Shown here: one piece after another, positions 1 through 5,546 of the stretch
How the letters are laid out: every line of letters starts with the position of its first letter
How positions within the stretch are numbered: the first letter of the stretch is position 1
Assembly: GCA_020844525.1 (NCBI GenBank)
Contig: JAJGAH010000187.1
Coordinates: forward strand, 1 to 5,595
DNA: 5,595 nt
Direction of reading: 5' to 3'
Origin: Eubacterium sp.
GTDB lineage: Bacteria > Bacillota > Clostridia > Lachnospirales > Lachnospiraceae
Made by a program: the position numbers and the translations under genes
Notes under the pieces: generated by a model
Database searches by the model: none
What the model was told of the DNA's origin: nothing
What the model saw: the letters and a program-made list of their open reading frames with translations, nothing else

Positions 1-762
1 ATTAATGTGACGGACTGTCAGTCCTCTGTCATGCGGATCGGATCCCTGGCAGTGTGCAAGACCCTGAAGGAAGCAGGCCTGAATCCGATTTTTCAGCTTG
101 CCTGCCGCGACAGAAACCGGATTGCACTTGAGTCAGATCTGTTAAGTGCCGCACTGTTCGGCATTGACAACGTGCTCGCACTGACCGGAGATCATACGAA
201 GCTGGGAGATCATCCGGATGCAAAGCCGGTCTTTGATCTGGATTCCGTCTCTCTGCTGCACACGATGTGCCTGCTGGAGCAGGGAAAGGACCTGGGAGGA
301 AATGATCTGGTCGGAGAACCTCCGAAGTTTGCCAAGGGTGCGGTAGTCTCTCCGTGCAGTGACTCCGTTGATGCACAGCTGATGAAGATGGAGCGCAAGG
401 TCGCTGCCGGTGCTGAGTATTTCCAGACCCAGGCTGTGTTCGAACCGGAGAAATTCATTAAGTTCATGGAGCAGGCAAAGCAGTTCGGAAAGCCTGTCAT
501 GCTGGGCATTATTATTCCCAAGTCAGTGGGAATGTGCAAATATATGAACAACAATGTCGCAGGCATTTCTGTTCCGGATTCCATGCTTGATGAGCTCAGA
601 GCAGATAAGGAGAAAACAAAGGCCGGCATCACCGGCGTAGAAATTGCCGCCCGTATCATCCGGGAGTGCAGACCTTACTGCCAGGGTGTACACATCATGT
701 CACTTGGCTGGGAATCAAAGGTTCCTGAACTTCTGGAAAAGGCTGGTATCAGTAAACAATAG
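1..762 (+). CDS. metF: Methylenetetrahydrofolate reductase (MetF family), 5'-truncated by the window edge
   Basis: This enzyme interconverts 5,10-methylene-THF and 5-methyl-THF, supplying methyl groups for methionine synthesis or, in acetogens, the methyl branch of the Wood-Ljungdahl pathway. It is a soluble cytosolic flavoprotein. The frame is open from base 1 and gives 253 residues before the TAG stop. Visible family motifs are CRDRN (residues 35-39 of the fragment), LTGDH (61-65), FQTQ (141-144) and the C-terminal GVHIMSLGWESKVPELLEKAG stretch, which is typical of TIM-barrel MTHFRs. The sequence resembles the roughly 300-residue Clostridia/acetogen version, so about 45 N-terminal residues, including the active-site Glu region, should lie upstream. 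The GTG at 7-9 is an in-frame codon, not a likely start: conserved family sequence already surrounds it. The gene is followed closely by a terminator hairpin, so it ends its transcript. Family assignment is strong; acetogenic versus biosynthetic role cannot be decided from this window. Confidence 0.93.
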   Translation: MNVTDCQSSVMRIGSLAVCKTLKEAGLNPIFQLACRDRNRIALESDLLSAALFGIDNVLALTGDHTKLGDHPDAKPVFDLDSVSLLHTMCLLEQGKDLGGNDLVGEPPKFAKGAVVSPCSDSVDAQLMKMERKVAAGAEYFQTQAVFEPEKFIKFMEQAKQFGKPVMLGIIIPKSVGMCKYMNNNVAGISVPDSMLDELRADKEKTKAGITGVEIAARIIRECRPYCQGVHIMSLGWESKVPELLEKAGISKQ

Positions 763-770
763 AAAATAAA

Positions 771-801
771 AGCAGATAAATAGCAGATAACCAGCAGATA
801 A
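771..801. repeat. Three-copy 11-nt tandem repeat (core AGCAGATAA)
   Basis: The core AGCAGATAA occurs at 771-779, 782-790 and 793-801, exactly 11 nt apart, in the gap between the metF stop codon and the terminator hairpin. The two linker bases differ between copies. A degenerate A-rich copy may precede it at about 761-770. The repeat is seen directly. Its function is unknown and it may simply be replication slippage. Confidence 0.85.
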
Positions 802-802
802 A

Positions 803-856
803 GGCTGCACCGGGAAGTGCTGATAAAAACACTTTCCGGTGCAGCCTCTTTCATTT
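803..856. terminator. Rho-independent terminator after metF, possibly bidirectional
   Basis: The arms at 803-819 (GGCTGCACCGGGAAGTG) and 830-846 (CACTTTCCGGTGCAGCC) form a 17-bp stem with a single G-U pair and a 10-nt loop. On the plus strand it is followed by the T-rich tail TCTTTCATTT. It lies 41 nt after the metF stop. Read on the minus strand, the stem is followed by TTTATCTGCT, so it could also stop transcription coming from the aminotransferase gene, which ends at 981. Convergent genes sharing one terminator is a common arrangement. The minus-strand role is less certain because the T-tract is weaker. Confidence 0.88.
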
Positions 857-980
857 AGCGCTGCAAATCTGAACCTTACATCACTATATGTCATTAATAA
901 TAGTCATAAATAATATGTGAGCTGACACGAACTGTCCTGATCATCAGAGCAATATTAATTGTAATGCGAGATGGACCGGA

Positions 981-2114
981 TCAGGAACATGACAGCTCCA
1001 TAAATTTCTCTTTCATATCGCATTTCAATGGGATTCCATGCGCCTCCAGTACTTTCTGCATGGCATAGAGTGTATCCACCACGTCTTTCCTGTTACAGCT
1101 TTCCCCCATGTGCCCGATGCGGACAACCTTGCCTGCCAATACATCAAAGCAGCCGGAGATCAGAATATTGTAATCCCGGGCCATACCCTGCAGCAATTCC
1201 CGGTCTGTAATCCCCTGCGGGACGTTCACAACCGTCACAGTATTGGACATACCCTTTTTCAGGTATAGAGACAGTCCTGCGGCTTTGATGGCCTCTCTTG
1301 TCGCGTGTGCGATGCAGGCATGCCTTTCGAATACATCCTTGTCAGCAAGAAAATTGTCCAGGGCCTGCCGCAGACCATTAATGTCGCTGACCGGCATGGT
1401 ATAGGGGAACCACTGGTCCTCGTAGTAGTCTTTCATTGCCAGAAGGTTTGCGTAAAAGCTCCGGATCGGGGTCTTTCTGTTTTCCATGGCGGCAAAGGCA
1501 CGGTCGCTCACCCATACCATCGTCAGTCCTGGAGGACAGGAGAGTGCTTTCTGAGAACCTCCGCACAGAATATCAATTTTACTGTGTCCAAGGTCCAGCG
1601 GTTCGCCGAACATACCGGCCACAGAATCTGCCACAACCATGATGCCATACGAATCCAGAAGCATGCTGATGGCCTCCACATCGTTGAGTACACCACTGGG
1701 CGTGTCGCAGTGTACAACTGTGGCATATTTGAAATTGTGGTCTTTTTCCAGAAAAGCAGCAAGCGCATCCAGGGGAACGGGTTCGTGATAATCAGTTGTA
1801 AAGAGTACGGCATCTCCTTCATATATTTTCACAAAATCTGCAAAGCCCTTACCAAAAATGCCATTGTCAATGACCAATACCCGGTCTCCTGGTTCTGTCA
1901 GGGAAGCACAGGCGGCCTCCAGCCCGAGAATGCCTTCGCCACCCAGTATGAAGGCGGTTAGGTCTGTGTGCAGTGCCTTGGAAAGAAGGCTGCAGGTCTC
2001 ATGGTAAAAGTCGAAGAAGGCAGGATCGATGTCCGGATTGGTGCATGGCAGTGCCCTTGCCTCTCTCACATTTTCGCGGACCTGTGAAGGTCCTGCAGTC
2101 ATGATTTTGTACAT
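981..2114 (-). CDS. Class V PLP-dependent aminotransferase (alanine-glyoxylate / serine-pyruvate aminotransferase type)
   Basis: This is a fold-type I, pyridoxal-phosphate-dependent cytosolic aminotransferase of 377 residues, the usual length for this family. It opens with the family hallmark MTAGPSQV (residues 5-12). The PLP-phosphate loop region GGEG is at 58-61, the HCDTPSG segment (equivalent of HxETSTG) is at 135-141, the cofactor-ring Asp163 is in VVADSVAG, the Schiff-base Lys189 is in GGSQKALSCPPG, and the carboxylate-binding Arg332 is in VRIGHMG. All key residues look intact. Relatives use alanine, serine, aspartate or ureidoglycine as amino donor with glyoxylate or pyruvate as acceptor; the substrate here cannot be fixed. 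The start at 2114 was chosen over an ATG 45 nt upstream because AGAGGTGA lies 5 nt before it and the family N-terminus begins here. It follows an ECF S-component gene on the same strand with a 120-nt gap. No purine-degradation genes are visible that would argue for PucG. Confidence 0.9.
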   Translation of the reverse strand: MYKIMTAGPSQVRENVREARALPCTNPDIDPAFFDFYHETCSLLSKALHTDLTAFILGGEGILGLEAACASLTEPGDRVLVIDNGIFGKGFADFVKIYEGDAVLFTTDYHEPVPLDALAAFLEKDHNFKYATVVHCDTPSGVLNDVEAISMLLDSYGIMVVADSVAGMFGEPLDLGHSKIDILCGGSQKALSCPPGLTMVWVSDRAFAAMENRKTPIRSFYANLLAMKDYYEDQWFPYTMPVSDINGLRQALDNFLADKDVFERHACIAHATREAIKAAGLSLYLKKGMSNTVTVVNVPQGITDRELLQGMARDYNILISGCFDVLAGKVVRIGHMGESCNRKDVVDTLYAMQKVLEAHGIPLKCDMKEKFMELSCS

Positions 2115-2119
2115 GGTAA

Positions 2120-2127
2120 TCACCTCT
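2120..2127 (-). promoter_or_regulatory. Shine-Dalgarno site fixing the aminotransferase start
   Basis: AGAGGTGA on the minus strand sits 5 nt upstream of the ATG at 2112-2114. The further upstream in-frame ATG (2157-2159) is preceded only by AT-rich sequence without a purine-rich site. This supports the 377-residue protein. Confidence 0.8.
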
Positions 2128-2202
2128 GAATTCTCTAAGCTTCGGATATTTTTTAACATCTATAAATACTTGCACGCCATGATACATAGATCGACGGCAA
2201 TT

Positions 2203-2223
2203 TCATAAGCATCATTCTTATGA
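2203..2223. repeat. Short perfect inverted repeat between the transporter and aminotransferase genes
   Basis: TCATAAG (2203-2209) and CTTATGA (2217-2223) form a 7-bp perfect dyad with a 7-nt spacer, starting 12 nt after the stop of the ECF S-component gene. It is AT-rich and lacks a following T-run, so it is not a convincing terminator. It could be an operator or a minor RNA hairpin, or chance. Confidence 0.4.
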
Positions 2224-2234
2224 CGTGACGCCTC

Positions 2235-2834
2235 TCATGCAGGTATTACGTATGCGCGGCGTGATACCCTTCTTAAGAGAGGAAGGACTGCCAGAGCGAT
2301 CACCATTGCGGTACCGACCTGCAGTACATTACCGGGTATGGACCCGACTGGGGTGATCCAGTTTCCATAGAGAATCACTTCTGCAAAATAGTATCCGACA
2401 ATTTTGATAGCAAGGGCGATCAGCATGGAAACCGCATCATTGACATGGACATTCCGGATCGGTCTTTTCTCTGCAAACCAGCCGACGACAAATCCCATTG
2501 CGCCAACGATCACAAAGGTAAAGGGAGCCCATGCCGTCCATCCGCTGAGTAGATCAAACAGTCCCATACCGATGCCGCCTGCAAGTGCACCCGTTTTCTT
2601 TCCAAACAGAATGGCTGCAATAAAAAGCGGGACATTTCCCAGATGAATCAGTCCACCGCTTCCGACGAAGGGAAGCCGGACGTTGATCAGCCAGGTTGCC
2701 ACATAAGTGAGGGCGATCATCAGTGCTGTCGTTACCAGCTCCTGTGTTTTGTTCCTGAAACAGATGATATTGGAACGCTCTGAAAGCATCTGTGAGTTCC
2801 CGCTGCTTTGCGCAGCTGCATTCTTGTCTGTCAT
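2235..2834 (-). CDS. ECF transporter S component (substrate-binding membrane subunit)
   Basis: This is a 199-residue integral membrane protein that resembles the substrate-capture (S) subunits of energy-coupling-factor vitamin transporters, which share an EcfA/EcfA'/EcfT ATPase module encoded elsewhere. About six hydrophobic segments can be seen near residues 33-51, 66-78, 82-98, 104-122, 136-156 and 168-188. An AxxxA pattern (A37/A41) lies in the first, where S components contact EcfT. The segment GGLIHLGNVPLFIAAILFG (60-78), followed by GGIGMGLFDLLSGW, is typical of the PF07155-like S-component group, which includes proteins proposed to carry pyridoxine, hydroxymethylpyrimidine or related vitamins. 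The substrate is not determined. The start at 2834 is set by GGAGGT 6 nt upstream; a longer frame reaching 2930 is judged spurious because its extra residues are not family-like and lie upstream of that site. The polar N-terminus (1-30) is probably cytosolic. It lies downstream of the rhomboid gene and upstream of a PLP enzyme. Confidence 0.82.
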   Translation of the reverse strand: MTDKNAAAQSSGNSQMLSERSNIICFRNKTQELVTTALMIALTYVATWLINVRLPFVGSGGLIHLGNVPLFIAAILFGKKTGALAGGIGMGLFDLLSGWTAWAPFTFVIVGAMGFVVGWFAEKRPIRNVHVNDAVSMLIALAIKIVGYYFAEVILYGNWITPVGSIPGNVLQVGTAMVIALAVLPLLRRVSRRAYVIPA

Positions 2835-2840
2835 AATCCC

Positions 2841-2846
2841 ACCTCC
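2841..2846 (-). promoter_or_regulatory. Shine-Dalgarno site fixing the ECF S-component start
   Basis: GGAGGT on the minus strand, 6 nt before the ATG at 2832-2834, is a near-ideal ribosome site. It selects this start over the upstream in-frame ATG at 2928-2930, which lies immediately after the rhomboid stop codon. Confidence 0.85.
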
Positions 2847-2882
2847 GAAATGAAAATCTGGCATATATTTTAAACAATTTTG

Positions 2883-2911
2883 GATATATGAGTATTCCCA
2901 ATTTGTCACAA
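2883..2911 (-). promoter_or_regulatory. Possible sigma-A-like promoter for the ECF S-component gene
   Basis: On the minus strand, TTGTGA (2906-2911) and TATATC (2883-2888) are separated by 17 nt, inside the AT-rich 96-nt gap between the rhomboid stop and the transporter start. The match to TTGACA/TATAAT is only partial (four of six in each box), and AT-rich sequence gives such hits easily. If real, the transporter and aminotransferase could be transcribed apart from the rhomboid gene. Confidence 0.35.
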
Positions 2912-2930
2912 AAAAATATAACCAGTTCAT

Positions 2931-3791
2931 TCATCGAAGGTTCTTTTGCAGAAAATCCGGCCTTCCGTCGTGATCATTGTCCCGCAGCAACATGCCAAGC
3001 ACAAAGCCTGTGAGCATTCCGCCCAGATGTGCCCAGATATTGATTCCTTCTCCCGTATTCTGAATAAACATGAGAACAGAGAAGATAATCATCAGCCACG
3101 GATTCGCCCTCCGGTTTGTTTTCTTCCGGTCCATGACGGCAGCACCCGCATAGGCACCAATCAGACCGAAGATTGCGCCAGATGCTCCTGCGGACAGGTT
3201 ATAGTTCCCTGTGGCGGCATCTATGCACAGACTCAGAATGTTGCCGCCAATCCCGCTCGCCAGATAAAGGATAAGGTACCTGATTCTGCCGTACTGCCTC
3301 TCCAGGGACCAGCCGCAATAGGACAGCGAGATCATATTGGAAAAGATATGGCTGAAACCGAAATGGATAAAGATACTTGTGAACAGACGCCACCACTGAT
3401 GCCCGCTGAGTATATACGGGGTGTACTGGGCACCATAGGCGACAACGGTATTCTCTCCGGTGCTTCCGCCTGTCCCCTCCTCGATCAGAAATACGATAAC
3501 ATTGATCAGAATCAGAAGGATGGTTATGACAGGAATGCCGGAATGAGGGCCAGGAGAGTGCTTTCTTCTTCGCCCGGTACGGGGCTTGGGAGAGGCCTCT
3601 GGCGGAATATCATTTCCATGCATCAGAATAAAACGGTCAATGGTATCATGCGCCCACCACTGGGCCTCCTGCGGGCTGTGAAAATACTGGTCTGCAAGCA
3701 CACGATGCTGTGGGTCCAGAATGACACAGCGGATGCCTGCAACCTCATAGTAATAGCGAACTGAAAAATTCCGATATTTCTGCGTATTCAT
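2931..3791 (-). CDS. Rhomboid-family intramembrane serine protease with an acidic EF-hand-like C-terminal loop
   Basis: Rhomboids cut transmembrane substrates inside the membrane using a Ser-His dyad. This 286-residue protein has a soluble N-terminal region (about 1-80) of no recognised family, ending in a basic stretch (RTGRRRKH, 71-78) that suggests a cytosolic N-terminus. About six membrane segments follow, from residue 85 to 270. The WWR motif is at 133-135, the HxxxN motif at 148-152 (H148, N152), the catalytic Ser204 in GASGAIFG, and the catalytic His255 in WAHLGG. All active-site elements are present, so it should be an active protease. The tail DNDHDGRPD (271-279) has the DxDxDGxxD spacing of calcium-binding loops, which is unusual for a bacterial rhomboid. 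Substrates are unknown. The ATG at 3789-3791 has AAGGA 11 nt upstream, a slightly long spacing. It is divergent from the transaldolase operon and first in the minus-strand group. Confidence 0.92.
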   Translation of the reverse strand: MNTQKYRNFSVRYYYEVAGIRCVILDPQHRVLADQYFHSPQEAQWWAHDTIDRFILMHGNDIPPEASPKPRTGRRRKHSPGPHSGIPVITILLILINVIVFLIEEGTGGSTGENTVVAYGAQYTPYILSGHQWWRLFTSIFIHFGFSHIFSNMISLSYCGWSLERQYGRIRYLILYLASGIGGNILSLCIDAATGNYNLSAGASGAIFGLIGAYAGAAVMDRKKTNRRANPWLMIIFSVLMFIQNTGEGINIWAHLGGMLTGFVLGMLLRDNDHDGRPDFLQKNLR

Positions 3792-3812
3792 CTATAGAAA
3801 AGTCCTTTCTTC

Positions 3813-3862
3813 TGCGGATCATGCATACAATTTGCATACATTTTGCGTGGAACATGTCCGCA
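3813..3862. repeat. Nested repeats in the divergent intergenic region: inverted repeat enclosing two direct repeats
   Basis: TGCGGATCATG (3813-3823) and CATGTCCGCA (3853-3862) are inverted copies differing by one inserted base. Between them TGCATACA occurs twice, at 3822-3829 and 3833-3840, exactly 11 nt apart, or about one helical turn; a partial TTGCG follows at 3843-3847. The arrangement lies 22 nt upstream of the rhomboid start and about 30 nt upstream of the -10 box of the transaldolase promoter. It could be a regulator binding site, or a hairpin in the rhomboid leader. The repeats are seen directly; the function is inferred. Confidence 0.55.
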
Positions 3863-3889
3863 AAAAACCATCACCTGCACGCATGAATA

Positions 3890-3898
3890 TGATATAAT
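3890..3898 (+). promoter_or_regulatory. Extended -10 promoter for the transaldolase-transketolase operon
   Basis: TGATATAAT at 3890-3898 contains a perfect TATAAT (3893-3898) preceded by TGN, the extended -10 element that can compensate for a poor -35. The sequence 17 nt upstream (ATCACC, 3870-3875) is a weak -35. Transcription would start near 3905, giving a leader of about 50 nt before the transaldolase ATG. No other equally good promoter is seen in this gap. Confidence 0.75.
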
Positions 3899-3954
3899 CA
3901 AAATTACATGCACACAGATATGTTTCTGCATAACATAAAAAGGAGGAACTTGCA

Positions 3955-4611
3955 ATGAAATTCTTTATCGACACAGCAAATGTAGACGAGATCCGCGAGG
4001 CTAATGATATGGGCATCATTTGCGGTGTTACCACCAATCCGTCACTGATTGCGAAGGAAGGCCGTGATTACAAGACGGTTCTGAAGGAGATTGCCGGAAT
4101 TGTGGACGGAGCCATTTCCGGTGAGGTAAAAGCAACAACTACCGATGCAGAAGGTATGATCCGTGAGGGACGTGAGATCGCAGCCATTCATCCGAATATG
4201 GTTGTAAAAATTCCGATGACAGCGGAGGGCCTCAAGGCGATCAAGGTTCTGCATTCCGAGGGCATCAAGACCAATTGTACGCTGATCTTTACTGCAAATC
4301 AGGCGCTGCTTGCAGCCAGGGCTGGTGCCACCTATGTTTCACCATTCCTTGGCAGACTTGATGACATCAGTACGAGAGGTGTTGACCTGATTCGTGATAT
4401 TGCCGACATTTTTGCAGTTGCGGATGATATTGATACGAAGATCATCTGTGCATCCATCAGAAATCCAATGCATATTACAGACTGCGCACTTGCCGGTGCT
4501 GACATTGCAACAGTTCCGTTCAAGGTACTCCGTCAGATGATCAATCATCCGCTGACTGATGCAGGAATCGTGAAATTCCAGGAGGATTATAAGGCTGTAT
4601 TTGGAGAATAA
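3955..4611 (+). CDS. tal: Transaldolase, small TalC/FSA-like type
   Basis: Transaldolase moves a dihydroxyacetone unit from fructose-6-phosphate to erythrose-4-phosphate (giving sedoheptulose-7-phosphate) in the non-oxidative pentose phosphate pathway; it is cytosolic. The protein has 218 residues, the usual length for the compact TIM-barrel subfamily that also contains fructose-6-phosphate aldolase. It starts [13 protein letters not shown], with Asp6, GVTTNPSL at 24-31, and the Schiff-base Lys85 in VVKIPMT. Residue 131 is Phe ([11 protein letters not shown]), where E. coli FSA has Tyr, which favours transaldolase over aldolase activity. The ATG at 3955 is preceded by AGGAGG with 8-nt spacing and by an extended -10 promoter. 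Its stop codon overlaps an ATG (TAATG), and the transketolase genes follow directly, which supports the pathway assignment. No damage or unusual composition is seen. Confidence 0.93.
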   Translation: MKFFIDTANVDEIREANDMGIICGVTTNPSLIAKEGRDYKTVLKEIAGIVDGAISGEVKATTTDAEGMIREGREIAAIHPNMVVKIPMTAEGLKAIKVLHSEGIKTNCTLIFTANQALLAARAGATYVSPFLGRLDDISTRGVDLIRDIADIFAVADDIDTKIICASIRNPMHITDCALAGADIATVPFKVLRQMINHPLTDAGIVKFQEDYKAVFGE

Positions 4612-4628
4612 TGCCTCTGGTACAGAAG

Positions 4629-4667
4629 AAGGGCTGTCGCACGGATCAGTCAGCTGCGGCAGCTTTT
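4629..4667 (+). terminator. Hairpin with short T-run between transaldolase and transketolase genes (possible partial terminator)
   Basis: GCTGTCGCA (4633-4641) pairs with TGCGGCAGC (4655-4663) to give a 9-bp stem with one G-U pair and a 13-nt loop, followed directly by TTTT (4664-4667). The stem can extend by four more pairs into the T-run (AAGG, 4629-4632). The T-tract is short, so it may cut or stabilise the operon mRNA, or terminate only part of the transcripts, lowering transketolase relative to transaldolase. It lies in the 92-nt gap before the preferred transketolase start. Confidence 0.5.
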
Positions 4668-4703
4668 GCAGTCAACGCAGTATTGGAAAGGAACAGAAAA
4701 TCA

Positions 4704-5546
4704 ATGGAAAATCTGGAATTACAGAAAATTGCTAATGCAGTTCGCAAGGACATTGTGACAGCCGTGCATTCCGCAAAATCCGGTCATCCGGGCGGGTCTC
4801 TGGGCGCCGCAGATATTTTTACCTACCTGTATTTTGAAGAATTAAAGAACATTGATCCCGCGAACCCGTCAAAGCCGGACCGGGACCGTTTTGTGCTTTC
4901 GAAGGGGCACTGCGCACCGGGGCTGTATTCAGCACTGGCAGAACGGGGCTATTTCCCCAGAGAGGATCTGGTGACACTCCGTCATATTGGTTCCTATCTG
5001 CAGGGCCATCCGAATATGAATGATACGCCTGGTGTGGATATGTCGACCGGTTCGCTGGGTCAGGGGGTTTCTGTTGCCTGCGGCATGGCCTTGTCTGCAA
5101 AGCTTTCCGGTGACAGCTACCATGTATACACGCTCCTTGGCGACGGTGAGTGCGAGGAAGGCGAAGTCTGGGAGGCAGCCATGTTTGCCGGAGACAAGAA
5201 GCTGGACAATCTCACTGTAATTGTAGACTACAATGATCTTCAGATTGACGGCACACTGGAGCAGGTAAATTCACCGCTTCCCCTGGACCAGAAGTTTGCA
5301 GCCTTCAACTTCCATGTCATCAATGTTGCGGATGGAAATGACTTTGACCAGCTGCGTGCAGGATTCAGAGAGGCGGCAGAGGTAAAGGGTATGCCTTCGG
5401 CAATCATCTGCAGGACGGTAAAGGGCAAGGGTGTTTCCTATATGGAAAATAACGTCGGATGGCACGGCAAGGCACCGAATGACGAGGAATACAAGACAGC
5501 CATGGAAGAGCTGGAGAAAGCAGGTGAAGCATTATGTCAGAAGTAA
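4704..5546 (+). CDS. tkt: Transketolase, N-terminal (ThDP pyrophosphate-binding) subunit
   Basis: This is the N-terminal half of a split transketolase, which transfers two-carbon ketol units between sugar phosphates using thiamine diphosphate and Mg2+ in the non-oxidative pentose phosphate pathway. The 280 residues match the usual length of such subunits. Visible elements are SGHPGGSLGAADI (26-38, His28), LSKGHCAPG (65-73, His69), GHPN (101-104), STGSLGQG (114-121), and the ThDP-binding GDG (146-148) with its paired Asn177 in VDYNDLQ. The start at 4704 is preferred because MENLELQKIANAVRKDI is the family N-terminus and AAAGGAA lies about 10 nt upstream. An in-frame ATG at 4611 that overlaps the transaldolase stop would add 31 residues crossing a hairpin; those residues are not family-like. 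The enzyme needs the C-terminal subunit encoded next, whose start lies inside this gene's end, so the two are likely translated in a coupled way. Confidence 0.94.
   Translation: MENLELQKIANAVRKDIVTAVHSAKSGHPGGSLGAADIFTYLYFEELKNIDPANPSKPDRDRFVLSKGHCAPGLYSALAERGYFPREDLVTLRHIGSYLQGHPNMNDTPGVDMSTGSLGQGVSVACGMALSAKLSGDSYHVYTLLGDGECEEGEVWEAAMFAGDKKLDNLTVIVDYNDLQIDGTLEQVNSPLPLDQKFAAFNFHVINVADGNDFDQLRAGFREAAEVKGMPSAIICRTVKGKGVSYMENNVGWHGKAPNDEEYKTAMEELEKAGEALCQK

Noticed and set aside
210..659. Minus-strand open frame (149 codons) opposite metF
   Set aside because: It lies wholly within the conserved MTHFR coding sequence on the other strand and shows no motif.
919..998. Imperfect inverted repeat (GAGCTG and TCCTGATC arms, matched at 979-998) around the end of the aminotransferase gene
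   Set aside because: The arms are interrupted by mismatches and a 4-nt offset, the right arm overlaps the aminotransferase coding end, and no T-run follows, so it is not supported as a terminator.
1305..1961. Plus-strand open frame (218 codons) opposite the aminotransferase
   Set aside because: It is antisense to a well-supported enzyme and shows no family features or ribosome site.
2160..2234. Separate promoter for the aminotransferase gene
   Set aside because: A TATCAT hexamer is present on the minus strand, but no acceptable -35 lies at 16-18 nt, so I could not support a promoter call.
2835..2930. Possible riboswitch in the leader of the ECF S-component gene
   Set aside because: The gap is only 96 nt, very AT-rich, and I see no thiamine, flavin, cobalamin or other known riboswitch core elements.
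2946..3764. Long plus-strand open frame (272 codons) opposite the rhomboid gene
   Set aside because: It is fully antisense to a gene with clear catalytic motifs, has no ribosome site or recognisable domain, and its composition (Cys, Pro and Gln rich) is that of a shadow frame.
4611..4703. Transketolase start at the ATG overlapping the transaldolase stop
   Set aside because: The extra 31 residues are not family-like and span a hairpin; the ATG at 4704 gives the usual N-terminus and length. It is kept as a finding because it cannot be fully excluded.
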